From assembly GCA_036939355.1 (NCBI GenBank), contig JALLAP010000012.1:1-64000 (forward strand): a stretch of 64,000 nucleotides of DNA, written 5' to 3'. The DNA is from Thalassiosira profunda. Lineage: Eukaryota > Bacillariophyta > Thalassiosirophyceae > Thalassiosirales > Thalassiosiraceae. Made by a program: the position numbers and the translations under genes. The notes below the pieces were generated by a model that was not told where the DNA came from, ran no database searches, and worked only from the letters and a program-made list of their open reading frames with translations. How positions within the stretch are numbered: position 1 is the stretch's first letter; every line of letters begins with the position of its first letter. Positions 1-10,044 of the stretch are shown piece after piece.

Positions 1-2
1 CG

Positions 3-220
3 CGCGTGAACTCGCGCTCATCTCCGTCCCCCGTCGCGCGTGAACTCGCGCTCTCGACTTGCAACGATGAAACAACGATGCTGTCGCCGGCCCGCGTGAA
101 CTCGCGGTGCCGACTTGCACGTACTTTTATGACACGTGCTGGCGCCGATCCCGACTTCCGAACTGCGCGTGAACTCGCGCTTGCCGACTTGCAACGATGA
201 AGCAACGATGCTAATCGCCG
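3..220. repeat. Dispersed direct repeats at window start
   Basis: The unit CGCGTGAACTCGCGCT occurs at 3-18, 37-52 and about 166-181, with one variant at about 93-108. Two of the units are followed by CGACTTGCAACGATGAA and CAACGATGCT, so the longer unit is about 45-50 bp. The core is partly self-complementary (CGCG...CGCG). Short open frames across it are low-complexity and are not called as genes. The array is probably truncated by the window edge, so its true length is unknown. Confidence 0.7.
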
Positions 221-1000
221 ACCCCCACAACAACACTCCCCAACAACACCCCGAAACAAAGGGTACACATGACGTGTCAACCTCAGCCGAACGTCGCCAG
301 TCCGGTAGACCGCGTGCTCTCACAGGGATCCTCCCACGCGAGGCGCCACCGATTGCAATACTCACCTCGCCGCCGCTGCGCTCCTCTCTCTCTCGCAGCG
401 GCAGCACGGTAGGTATGCGATAGAGTAGCCCGCGCCGAAGGCACGGCGCCTCGTTCACTTACTCGCCGCCGCTGCCCGCTCTCCCCAGCGGCTCGCCGGC
501 CCGGTAGGGTCCCCGCCCGGAGCTTCCGCCAGCCTGCATACTGCAAAACCAAGCCGCTGCATCGACCTACATGGATGGCCGGCAACTTCCAAAACGGAAT
601 GGCGGCCGTCGGAGGGCGGCGGGGGCTCAACCTCCAGCCGGCCCTGTCTCCGGCACTCGTGACTCCGAGCCACTGGACTCTTGTCTGTCCATCGCCACAA
701 GCTCCACCACGCGCCACCCACCGCGTTGCCGTTGCCCGCCCGAAAGCTGCGAGTTGGTGCCAGCTCGCCCGTCCCTTGCCTCGCCGCCATCGCCAGCTCG
801 CCTCGGCGATCAATATCGCGCGCCCTCCGCAATACCACGGCACCGTGGAAGCGAGCTACAATAGCCCGCGCCGAACATCTCGCTACGCTGCTCGCCCCCT
901 CCCTTCTTATTTTACACCATTGGCCATGCACGGAATTAGATCGACGAGGCGCAATGGCGCGGGGAGAGGCCTCCCTCAGACTCCGTGGGCGGGAGCCGGG
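221..1000. other. GC-rich stretch without a supported gene
   Basis: Several overlapping open frames cross this stretch on both strands. Their translations are proline/arginine/serine-rich and typical of chance frames in GC-rich DNA. The string TAGCCCGCGCCGAA is present twice (about 425-438 and 863-876), so part of it is repeated sequence. It is probably the 5' flank of the gene starting at 1001. Confidence 0.5.
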
Positions 1001-2203
1001 ATGCAGAAACAACCTTGGATTCGCGCTCGGTGGGTGGAGTTCGTCAAAGACACTGGATATACGTTCCCCGACCTTCGTGACCCCGCCGTCCAGAGGATGC
1101 TGATCAACGCGGAGTTGCCATCTAACGAGGGTGCCGCCAAAGCGCTGGTGCCAGTATTCAGAGAATGCGCGGGGATTACCAACACAGACATCAAAAATGC
1201 CCTTAACTTCAACAGCGGGCACCTAAAGGGCGATCAGTGCCCCGAATTCAACAGCGCGATTTTCAGGCAACGCCAGAAGGAGCTTGCCGCTCGCCGAGCC
1301 AGGGGGGCGGCCGCCCAGGAGCCGGCTGCCCCGGAAACCGAGGATGAAGCCGCAGGAGAATATCCCGAGGAACCCAGCGAGACGGAGGAGCCCACCGAGA
1401 CGGGTGGCGATGACGAGAGCCCCAACTCCCCCGGCCTCGGCGCCTTTATTTCCGAGGATGAGTCGATCCCGGGCGTTGACGAGAACATTCCTCCGCTGAA
1501 GAACGAGCCAGTGGTGGGCGCGTCCTCCAACCAGAACAAGAGGCCTTCGTCCAACGCGGACGACCACCAGACGAAGAAGCACTGCTCGCAGTCGACCTTC
1601 TCCGCTGCTTTCGAGGCCCCCGAGCTCGTCCCCAAGGCCGAGGCCTCTCAAGGGCGGTCGGAGCCGATGCGTGCCGCAAGAAGTTTCCGGGGTGGTGCCG
1701 CTGGCGCACGTTCCATCAGTACGGACGAATCGGAGATGATGAAGGACCGCATTGACGCCAATCCTTCTGGCCGGGCGGCAGCGGCGGCGGCTTCTGTAAT
1801 GTTGGTGATAAAGCTTGAAGACGAGTTGGAAGAGGCAGTGGCGGCGAAGGACGCCGCAGTGGCGGCGAAGAAAGCTGCTGTGCAGGAGAAGTGCAAAGCT
1901 GTCCGGGAGAAGAACAAAGCTGTCCGGGAGAAGAATGATATGGCCAAACAACTGGCGGCAATAAAGAAGGAGCTAGCGGATACGAAGCGGAGCAAGGTAT
2001 TCCTTAAGCAGAGGTTCGATCGCCTGAAGGAATCGAGTCGCGCTATGGTAGAGAAGGTGAATGCCCACGAAGCACAGAAGAAGAAAGTGGCGACGCGTCA
2101 AGCTCGGCTGGAGACAGCTGAGTCGGAGCTTCAGGATACGGCGAAGGATGTGTCCGAGGCGAAGGACAATCTGCAAGAGGTGATGGAACGGGGTGGTGCA
2201 TGA
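1001..2203 (+). CDS. Hypothetical coiled-coil protein
   Basis: A 400-aa reading frame of unknown family. The ATG at 1001 was chosen because the protein-like sequence begins there (MQKQPWIRARWVEFV...); the frame stays open back to 575 but that part is low-complexity. Residues 1-90 form a compact mixed region (PWIRARWVEF, FNSAIFRQRQKEL). Residues 95-210 are acidic and disordered. From about residue 270 to the end there is a long K/E/A-rich coiled coil with internal repeats (AAKDAAVAAKKAAV, KAVREKNKAVREKN). The frame stops at 2203, but an overlapping +1 frame continues coiled-coil-like sequence to about 2323, so the C-terminus may be frameshifted. No function can be inferred; the short N-terminal region might be a DNA- or protein-binding module. 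Confidence 0.5.
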   Translation: MQKQPWIRARWVEFVKDTGYTFPDLRDPAVQRMLINAELPSNEGAAKALVPVFRECAGITNTDIKNALNFNSGHLKGDQCPEFNSAIFRQRQKELAARRARGAAAQEPAAPETEDEAAGEYPEEPSETEEPTETGGDDESPNSPGLGAFISEDESIPGVDENIPPLKNEPVVGASSNQNKRPSSNADDHQTKKHCSQSTFSAAFEAPELVPKAEASQGRSEPMRAARSFRGGAAGARSISTDESEMMKDRIDANPSGRAAAAAASVMLVIKLEDELEEAVAAKDAAVAAKKAAVQEKCKAVREKNKAVREKNDMAKQLAAIKKELADTKRSKVFLKQRFDRLKESSRAMVEKVNAHEAQKKKVATRQARLETAESELQDTAKDVSEAKDNLQEVMERGGA

Positions 2204-4933
2204 GCTGGAGGAAGCTAAGTCGGGTCGTCAGGGGACGGTGAAGGACAAGTTCGACGCGACGAACAATCTGCGTGGGGTGAAAGAGGTGTTGGCACGGGGT
2301 GGTGCAGGTGGGAGGGGTGTTTGAGAGCGGGCGCAACACGGGCTGAGAGTGTCGATTGGATCGATTCTCTCTCGTGTTTGTTTATTCGCCAGTGGCGATC
2401 GAACTGTCAAGCGGTCGCACTTTTATGAGCAACGGTTCAGCTTATCTGTTGTGCAAAGTGCGAGTAGGGGGCATTTATACGATAGAATGTAGAAGGACGT
2501 GTGAAAACGACAAACTAGAGACAACTTACAGCAACATAGTCTGTGCGTTTGCTAGGTATTAGAGCATGGCCAAAGCGCAAGACGAGAAGACTCCGATTCT
2601 CCACGCGTGGTCGTGTCCCCAAGCCCCCTCGACACGCTATCGACGTTCGACGTGCAGCGGATGGCGTCGCACAGGGCCTTCGCCTCGGCGCAGGAAAGTG
2701 TTGCCCAAGGGCCAGACGAGAAGATGGTTCCGTTCACTCACGAAGATGCAGCCGAATGCAGAACGAGGCACACGTTCGTCGCAGCAGCCGCGCCAGAGTT
2801 TTGTTCGAAGGCGATTGTGCACAATCACTACTTTCGCGTTGTGAAGTTGTGCTGCAAAGCCTTCAGAGAAGAATCGAAATGGCAAATCGCTTCGTTCTTC
2901 GCTCGCTTCTTAGCTTCCTTTGCATTCGCTCCTTTCTTCACAGTGAATGCAAAGTAACCGTTGCCGTCAGGCGAAGATAGCGTGAACTTCATCTCATCCG
3001 GTGTCAAACTCCCTTGACTGGCCTCTTTGTTGAATTGCAGAGGTCGAACAGTACTCTGCGCCTTTCTGTAGCACCTGCGCTTTTATAGGTTCTCCACGCG
3101 CGGTCGTCCTCTTCGGATGTGGCCTCGCAGGAATTTACGATGGCTGCAACAGCGCCAAATGGAAACATGGAGAAACATTTTCGTCTGGAGCTCACGGCGG
3201 GCGTGGGACTCTCTGCAAACGCTCCTGTATCGTTGGATGAAGCTCGGCGAACAGCATCGCTGTCGAAAAACCGGCACTCTCCTCTGTCCTTTTGTATCGC
3301 TGAGTGCATCCGCATCTTGCCAACCGCTCGTGTGCGCCGTCCCCGTCTGGGGCGCCGATCGATTTTGCGATGGATTGTTGGTGGCCTAGCCCTACTCCCC
3401 CCGCTGCCGCCCCCCTCCAGCCCACGTCTGAAACTCAAATTATTGCTTGAATTTTCGAATCGGACAATCCTGTAGAATTTTCAATCCAAATTGAAACTTC
3501 GAATTCCAATTTTTGCAACTCGGCGCTTAGTACCCGCAATGTGCTTCTCCTCGATATGAAACTTTGAATTTGATTGAATTTTCGAAACGCCACCCCAGTT
3601 TTCAAATTTTGATTTTCATTCGAAATCATTTGAAAGCTTCAATTTTCAGTTTGAAATTTGAAGTGGACAAGCCTCCCCTCGATGATGACGTCCCATCCGT
3701 CGACGAGTACTTCTTGACGCTGATGATGAAGAATCGTTGCCTGAGGCTTCGTCCAATTCAAAGCCTTACGGAGTCAAGAAGATCGTTTCAATTGTCGGAT
3801 CGAAGCTTCGAGAGCTAGCTCGGCAAATGAAATCGCCGCCTGCTGCAACGGCCAACGATACAACATCTTTTCCCGCCGTCAATCCAGTGAACCCTGCCAG
3901 GTCGGAGGCCGCAGCCGCGGGAGACAGCGTGAGCAGTGCTTTGTTCGATGGAGAGATTGTGCAACTGTTGGTGGGCCAGATTGCCTCTGTTCAGCTCGGG
4001 GACATCCACGTGAGCCACCAACTCAACCCAGCTTTCACGCAAAAGCTTTCATTCGCGAACCGGCATCTAAGAGCTCAGTAGCGATCTAAGGCTCAGTATC
4101 GATCTAAGAGCAAATTCTGTTCTCGTCCTGCCCATGAATCGTCGCTTCTGTTCTTTCATCAGAGATGCACTGGCACCAACCGGCCAAACCTCGCGAGGAA
4201 ACCATTCGGGCAGCTCATCCCTCGTCCTCGTCAGACGGCTGGCAAGCGGCACTCCCACGCCATCGTGGCCCGCCGAGAGCAGGGCAAGCACGCTGGGCGG
4301 GCGGTGCCTCTGTTTCCTCTTCGTTGCAAACAAAGCATCTCTACCTAACAGGGACCACCTATACTGCAACCGGCCATTGATGATGCGAACCTGGCTTAGG
4401 ATTTTGTTTGCAACTCCTCGCACTGCGCGTCGCTCTGTGGGTGGAGGTGGAGGCACAGAAGGGCGGGTGAGTTGATGTGTGATGATGCGTGTGCAGTGGA
4501 GGACGCTGGTCGATCTCAAAAGGGGGAGCGTCGCTCGGGCCAACGCCGATGCCAGTTCCTCCTCCAACGAGGACGGGTCGCGGCAAGCGTCGCGGCAGCC
4601 ACGGCAGGGACGCGCACTCAGCCGCGGGGACGGGGGGGGTCGTTTGTTTGGTGTTTGGTGAGGGCGGGGGGACAGCTGGTGCACGTGCTGGGGGAGAAGG
4701 TACATAAGACTATTATCACCCCAAGTTTTAAAAACTCCCCACAAATAACTCGTCTTGCACCCAAAGTAGGAGGTGTAAATTGTAAGATTCATAAACTAGC
4801 GTCGCCCCAATCCACTCTCCCCCCTCTGCTCGCTCCCTCCCCTCTCCCTCCTCCCCCCACCGGTGCACCCCCGACTCGACACCGGTGCCCCCACCAACAT
4901 CGCCGCGCTGTGCAAAGGACGTCCCAGCTCATC
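2204..4933. other. Region with only weak open frames
   Basis: No recognisable gene. Three frames look marginally protein-like. One, + from an ATG at 2661 to 2957, has a hydrophobic C-terminus (FFARFLASFAFAPFF). The second is + 3119-3475. The third, + 3737-4081, contains a regular helical stretch (IVGSKLRELARQM). None shows a family motif, and no splice pairing joins them convincingly. They may be remnants or lineage-specific small genes. The AT-rich block at 3448-3670 is listed separately. The last 100 bp are probably the 5' flank of the peptidase gene at 4934. Confidence 0.4.
3448..3670. repeat. AT-rich block built on TTTGAA/TTCGAA
   Basis: In a GC-rich region, this block of about 220 bp is strongly AT-rich. 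It is made of repeated TTTGAA, TTCGAA and AATTTTGA words on both strands (for example GAATTTTCGAA and TTTGAAATTTGAA), many of them self-complementary. No coding content is supported. It could be a decayed transposon or a structural element. Confidence 0.55.
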
Positions 4934-6274
4934 ATGGACCCCAACAGATTCCATGGCATCTCCGCCGCATCCGGCAAGGGAAGGGGGTGGCGTGCGGGGG
5001 CGGCCTCGGCTTCGTCGCGACCCGGCGACGGCTACGACGAAGAGGAGAAGAAGGAGGAGGAAGTGGACGAAATCATTGTAATCGACAGCGATAGTGAAGA
5101 GGACACGCCGGGGGGGAACCAGGGAGGAAACGCCAATCGCCTCGTGGCGAACAACTTCGCCGCGTGCCCAGTCGCGCAATTGGGCCAGGTGCGCATCACG
5201 TCCGGAATGCTCGGCATCGTCAATCTTCTGGGGGGTGACGCCAATACCCTCACCTGCGAGGGCAGCGCCGCGTCGAGCCGGCACAAACTTCATGCTCTCG
5301 CGGACGGAGGGCTCTCGCGCAACTGCCATCAGCCCTTGCACATCTACAAGCGTGACGATTGGAGCTGTTGCTACCAGGCCCTTATCATGATGCTGTCCGC
5401 GCTGTGGCCGGGTGAGTTTTGGCGCGATGTGCCTTCTATGAGTATGATTTTAGATGTACAGGAGACGATGCAGAACAAGCTGTGGAGCAAGGGGTATGCG
5501 CTGGAAGATAGGGAAGTCTACGGTGGTAGGTTGGTGGATACGACGTCTCGGATTGGTGCATCGGTAGTTTGGTGAGTGTTCTAATGTGCATCGCATCCAT
5601 CGTATGCAACTTTTCCGAAGCTGAAAATCTCACTGAACGACTGAATATTTCTTTCTTCCAGGTACTATTTGACTTACAAGTTGATCGACGCTGTTATGGT
5701 TGAATTCGTTACCGACACGAGTCGTGCATTGTTCGGAGACTTTGTGTGGGCTTATTTCAATGGCAACTGTTCCGAGCACCGATGCGAGGGCAAACTGCTG
5801 ACGAGCGAACGCAAAGCTGTTAAGCATGCAAAACGCCTGTTGAAAAAGGTATCGACGAAAGGCTACGAAAGTGACGGCGCGACAATGCGGAGCTGCGGGT
5901 GCAGCATGATGCCTCTCTTTCTATTGTGGCCCGGGCACGGGCAGGAGCCCGAGCGGGGGCACGCAGTCTTGGTTGTCGGCATCAAAAAGACTGGCAACAG
6001 CTTCAACTTGCTAGTCTTCGACCCTGACCAAGACCTGCAGTCGTACAGCAGCACGCTGATGGGCCGGCTCGATGGTGCTGAGATGGGTGAAGAATCGGTG
6101 ACATCGGAAATTGAGCGCACAATCGATGAATTACTACCGATCCAAGGATGTCAGATCATCCTTTCCACCGGCAGGCAGATCGGCGAAGGCACGCGTCAGG
6201 ACAGGTTGGCTGCCTGTTGCGCTTGCGGGGACATTAGCAAAGATATCGCGTGGGTGGATCTAACTTCGGTTTGA
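4934..6274 (+). CDS. C78-family (UFSP/ZUFSP-like) cysteine peptidase
   Basis: Two exons, 4934-5571 and 5662-6274 (GTGAGT donor, phase 2, CCAG acceptor), give 416 aa. Across the junction the protein reads ...SVVWYYLTYKLID. The peptidase core starts at DDWSCCYQALIMMLSALW, where the Cys before Cys-Tyr-Gln aligns with the catalytic Cys of the GCGYR box of UFM1-specific and ZUP1 proteases. The His/Asp part is GHAVLVVGI followed by LLVFDPDQD, matching GHxRTxxGxx...LLxLDP in the family. Such enzymes mature or remove UFM1, or cleave K63-linked ubiquitin (ZUP1). Which applies here cannot be told; no zinc fingers precede the domain. Residues about 50-60 (DEIIVIDSDSEED) form a textbook SUMO-interacting motif. 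The ATG at 4934 opens the conserved-looking N-terminus (MDPNRFHGI). Intron 90 nt. Confidence 0.8.
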
Positions 6275-6526
6275 AGAGCAAGTCAGCTTGGAGCTGGCTT
6301 GGCCTCACTTTCACCTGGCAGTGACAGCTTTCGTTACTGCCACCGTCCCCGCTTCCTTTCATAGCATAAAGTAATTGGTTTGCTTGCTTGTCGTCTTCAG
6401 AGGAACGTGCTGTATTCTTTATATTCTTTAGGAGGAAGGGAGGGGGACAGTAGGGGAAGAAAAGGTCTTTTCAAAAGAGGTATCCTTTCCCGCCATTTTT
6501 TGCAGCCCGGGCGCCATACTTCAACC

Positions 6527-7466
6527 ATGTGGCTACTACCCCTCCTACTCCTCGCGCTGCTGCGCCCAGACCGCGGCGCTGCCTTCTCGACAACCGGTCG
6601 TCTAGCTCCCCGCGCCTCCGCTCTCGCCGCGGTGTCGAACGGCGGCGTTCAAGATGACAGAGGCGGAAGTGCACAACACGTGCACATCAGTCGTCGACGC
6701 GAGTTTGTGGCCCGCTCGATCGCCGCCGGGGTTGCATCGAGTGCGCTGGCTCCGCTTGCCGAGCCTGCTCTGGCCGACGGGGATGTATCGGCGGTGACAT
6801 CTGGCGATATTATTGATCCTGCAATCGATCTGCCCAAAATTACACAGAAGGTTTACCTGGACATCAAGTTTGGCAGCTACAAACCCAAGAGGTTAATGAT
6901 CGGCCTCTTTGGGGACGTCATGCCCAAGGCGGTGGAGAACTTCGCGACGCTGTGCACCAACACTGAGGGTCCTTCGTACAGCGGAACCACTTTTTACAGA
7001 GGTGAGTTGCTGTTGCAAATCCATTCACCATTTCACGTCGTTTCGTATTGTGCTGACCAGTTCATGATGTGACGTTGCTGGACATCAAAAATCTACACCA
7101 GTCCTCTCGGGAATGTCAATCCAGGGCGGGGCGATAGGGAGCGGCAGCGGTAAGTCGGGCACCAGCGCCTTCGAGGGAGGCAAGCCCTTCGCTCCGGACA
7201 ACTTCTCCGTGCGCCACACCAAAGCGGGGTTGGTCAGCGCCGTGCGCAGCCTGAACGGGGACATGGACTCGCGGTTCTTCATACAGACCGAGAGCGACGC
7301 GGGATGGGCCGACGATCGGTACGCCGCGTTCGGCGTCGTGTTGGACGAGGAGGGATCGGGGGGAATGGACTTGGTGCGAAGAATCAGCCGGGTGGATGTG
7401 AAACCTCCGCAGAACAATCCCAAGGATCCGGTCACGATCGTGGGGTGCGGGATTGTGGAGGGTTAA
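6527..7466 (+). CDS. Cyclophilin-type peptidyl-prolyl isomerase, plastid lumen
   Basis: Exons 6527-7001 and 7102-7466 (100-nt intron, phase 1) give 279 aa. The presequence has three parts: a hydrophobic signal peptide (MWLLPLLLLALL), then GAAFSTTGRL, resembling the signal/transit junction with a Phe at +1 used for red-lineage secondary plastids, then a twin-arginine lumen signal (RRREFVARSIAAGVASSAL...ALA). The mature domain carries FYRVLSGMSIQGG, equivalent to FHRVIPGFMIQGG with the catalytic Arg and Gln, and SRFFIQT. The Trp that contacts cyclosporin in CypA is replaced by Tyr (DDRYAAFGVV), as in many divergent cyclophilins. Proline isomerase activity on thylakoid-lumen proteins is inferred from targeting. 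The end VTIVGCGIVEG matches the family's last strand. Confidence 0.9.
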
Positions 7467-7687
7467 GGGCTAAGAGCTCTAGAGAGTATAAGCTGGGCAA
7501 GGAAAGAGAGCTCTGGGACAGCTGACGAAGCAAGGGAAGAAAGTCTTTTTTGCAAGAACCACTATCTACGCGACGGATGATGGATACGGACAGATTGATG
7601 TGGGGTTGGCCAAATAAACCGAGACCTCCTTTTTCTCGATCTTTTCTTCCGATCGCCCACCACTGCCTCCCCAAGCCACCGCCGCTG

Positions 7688-10044
7688 ATGAAGATGAACC
7701 TTCTGGACGATACCATGTTGGCCACTAGACCGTCGATGCTGTCGTCGCTCCCGCCGGAAGTTTGGGCGTTGGTTCTCGAGCGTGAGTTCACTCGCACTAT
7801 CGTGAGATGTGTGATGATCGGCCCCTGACGCCCTCTTCCTTTCACACAGACATTCCCTTCCAGAGCATACAGTCGTGCATGGTCATCTCCCAACCGATCC
7901 AATCCACCCTGCAACATGCCTTGCCTTTGGTACGATCGCTCAGCATCGATCGACCATCTGACTTGTTCCGGAGGGGACTTTTTCGCGGAGTGAGGGAAAT
8001 CACGTTCGTATCTGCGTTCACAAGCTCCGACGACGATCTCCTAGCGGCGATGATGGTCCTGCCATTCATTTGCCAATTTCCTCTTTTGGAGCGTGTGTCC
8101 TTTGTCACGACGAGATCTTACGGAGACTTTCGTCTTGGCGTATTCCCAAGGAACGAGGAATGGCTACGCGCTTCGCAGAACGGCGAATGCATCAAACGCT
8201 TGATGGACGCCTTTTCCAGCGCTTATCGCGCAGGAGATATCCCTGGCGGTGTGATGGTCCGCGGCTTGTACTGTCCACGAACCTACAATCAGTCTGGGGC
8301 TTTGACAGACCCAGGTTGCAGTACTTGCCGCAGGCTGCTCCGGACCATGCCCATTTCCCAGGTCATCCAATTCGATAGCTGTGTATCCAGCAGCGAGGCT
8401 CAAAACATCATCGAGGCCCGCCCTGGGGGTCTCGAATATGTCGGGTCTGAAGCCTGGTTTCTCCAACTCTTGGGCTGCGGGATGTGCGAGAAAAGGCAAG
8501 TGATGCGCGATCAATTGATATCGCGGTTCTTTCCCCAGCATATTTACATCGCAGAGTACAGCGACCATGTACTATCCGAAATCGAGAAACTGATGCGCGA
8601 CAATCATGTGGATTTGACGATGGGGGCGGCTACCATTGCTCGTGCGATTGCGAAGTCATTCTCTGAACTATCGCACGGGCAAGGTCCGCCTGAATGCTTG
8701 TGCTTCATCGAGGAGTCTTCGTTCGTTCGCCTGAAGGGAATGGGCCTTCCCATCAACGAGGAAGATCTTCTCTCTCCTTTTATATCTGGAGCGTCTGCGA
8801 TTGACCATCTGCCTCTTGCGATTAGGCGTATGAAAAATGGAAGTCGCCGGATGCAGCACATTAGCGCAAATTGCATCCGACACTTGCTTCTTGGCGACCA
8901 ATACGACAAGCAATACTCGTCAGCTGTTGCGCAGCAACTGATATCGTCCGACGCCTTGCCTACATTGGTTGGATTCATGCAGCAGAAGAGCGATGTCTAT
9001 CCCAAAGCTGATGCAACGCGTATACTCAAAGGCCTTGCCTGGTTAGGATGGTCCAAGGAAATTGTGAGCGCTGGGGCTGTTCCTCCTCTGATTCGTTTAC
9101 TCGAATCTGCAGACGAAGACTGTTACACAAGCTCAGTATGTGCCATATCATATATGCTGAGCCACAGACTGTGGTTTGGCGATGTCATGCTGCAAGCTGG
9201 CGTTTTGGAACCGCTGATGCAGCTGTTGGAGAGATCAAGGGCGAACGTGACCGAACGGGCCATATGCGAAGGACTTAAAGCCCTCTGGTGGATCTATTCT
9301 GCAAAGTCTCATGCGTTCTCTGCGACGTTGGACGATGACACGGTTGAGCGTCTCCTCAAGCTCTCCAACCACATATTCAAATGGTATATGTGGTCGGAGA
9401 GCGAGGATGTGCTGAAATATACCTGCCGGTTGCTTTCTTTCTTCTGGCCTTCGAATCATCAGAAGCATTGGTCGTCGATTCATGACGTGTGCGACGACAT
9501 TGTGCTGTTGCTGGGACGCGAATATCAATCTGAATCGATGCCAAGCCTGATTGTCAGTACTCTTGCAGCCATCAGGAGGAAGGACCCTCTGATGGATAAC
9601 TGTATCATCACGTGCGGGGAGCTGCGAACTCCAACGATGCAGAAATTATTGGTCGATGGAAACGTCGTCATCAAGGTACGCGTCTGCTCTCTTATCAGCA
9701 ACATGCTCTCTGAAGACCCCAACCGGGCCAAACTTTTCATCAGCAATGGCTACGTCAAGCCATTGCTTGATCCGCGTGGGCGTAGATTTGGGAATGAGGT
9801 GTTTGGTTTGGGACGAATCCAGATGACCACTATCCTCCGGCACGTGTGCCACTTTCTCAATAAGCGCAACCTCTCGGGCGACGACGAAAAGATCAGAATG
9901 CGTGGAATTTATGGGATCCAGATGGCTTTGGAGAATGTCCAGGAAAAGGAAGATGAGTGTGCTGCTATCTATGCCGCACTCCTCGGAGCTGGCTTGCGAC
10001 GGGAATTTGTGAAAGTGTGCCAGGATTACGTGGCCCAGACTTAA
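7688..10044 (+). CDS. F-box protein with armadillo repeats
   Basis: Exons 7688-7781 and 7850-10044 (68-nt intron, GTGAGT, phase 1) give 762 aa. The intron splits an F-box-like motif: SSLPPEVWALVLE joins to HIPFQSIQSCMVISQ, which supports the junction. The middle (about residues 410-540) has armadillo/importin-alpha-type repeats, for example IVSAGAVPPLIRLLESAD and MLQAGVLEPLMQLLERS. F-box plus armadillo proteins usually act as substrate receptors of SCF ubiquitin ligases, with the repeats binding the target; that role is inferred. In-frame ATGs at 7577-7598 would add up to 37 residues of proline-rich sequence overlapping the 3' flank of the cyclophilin gene, so 7688 was preferred. The C-terminal third (DPNRAKLFISNGYVKPLL) continues the repeats. 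Confidence 0.75.

Noticed and set aside
1..220. CRISPR array
   Set aside because: Units are few, unevenly spaced and imperfect, and the region is eukaryotic.
575..1000. N-terminal 142 codons extending the coiled-coil protein upstream of 1001
   Set aside because: The translation is Pro/Arg/Ala-rich without structure and overlaps repeated noncoding strings; protein-like sequence begins at the ATG at 1001.
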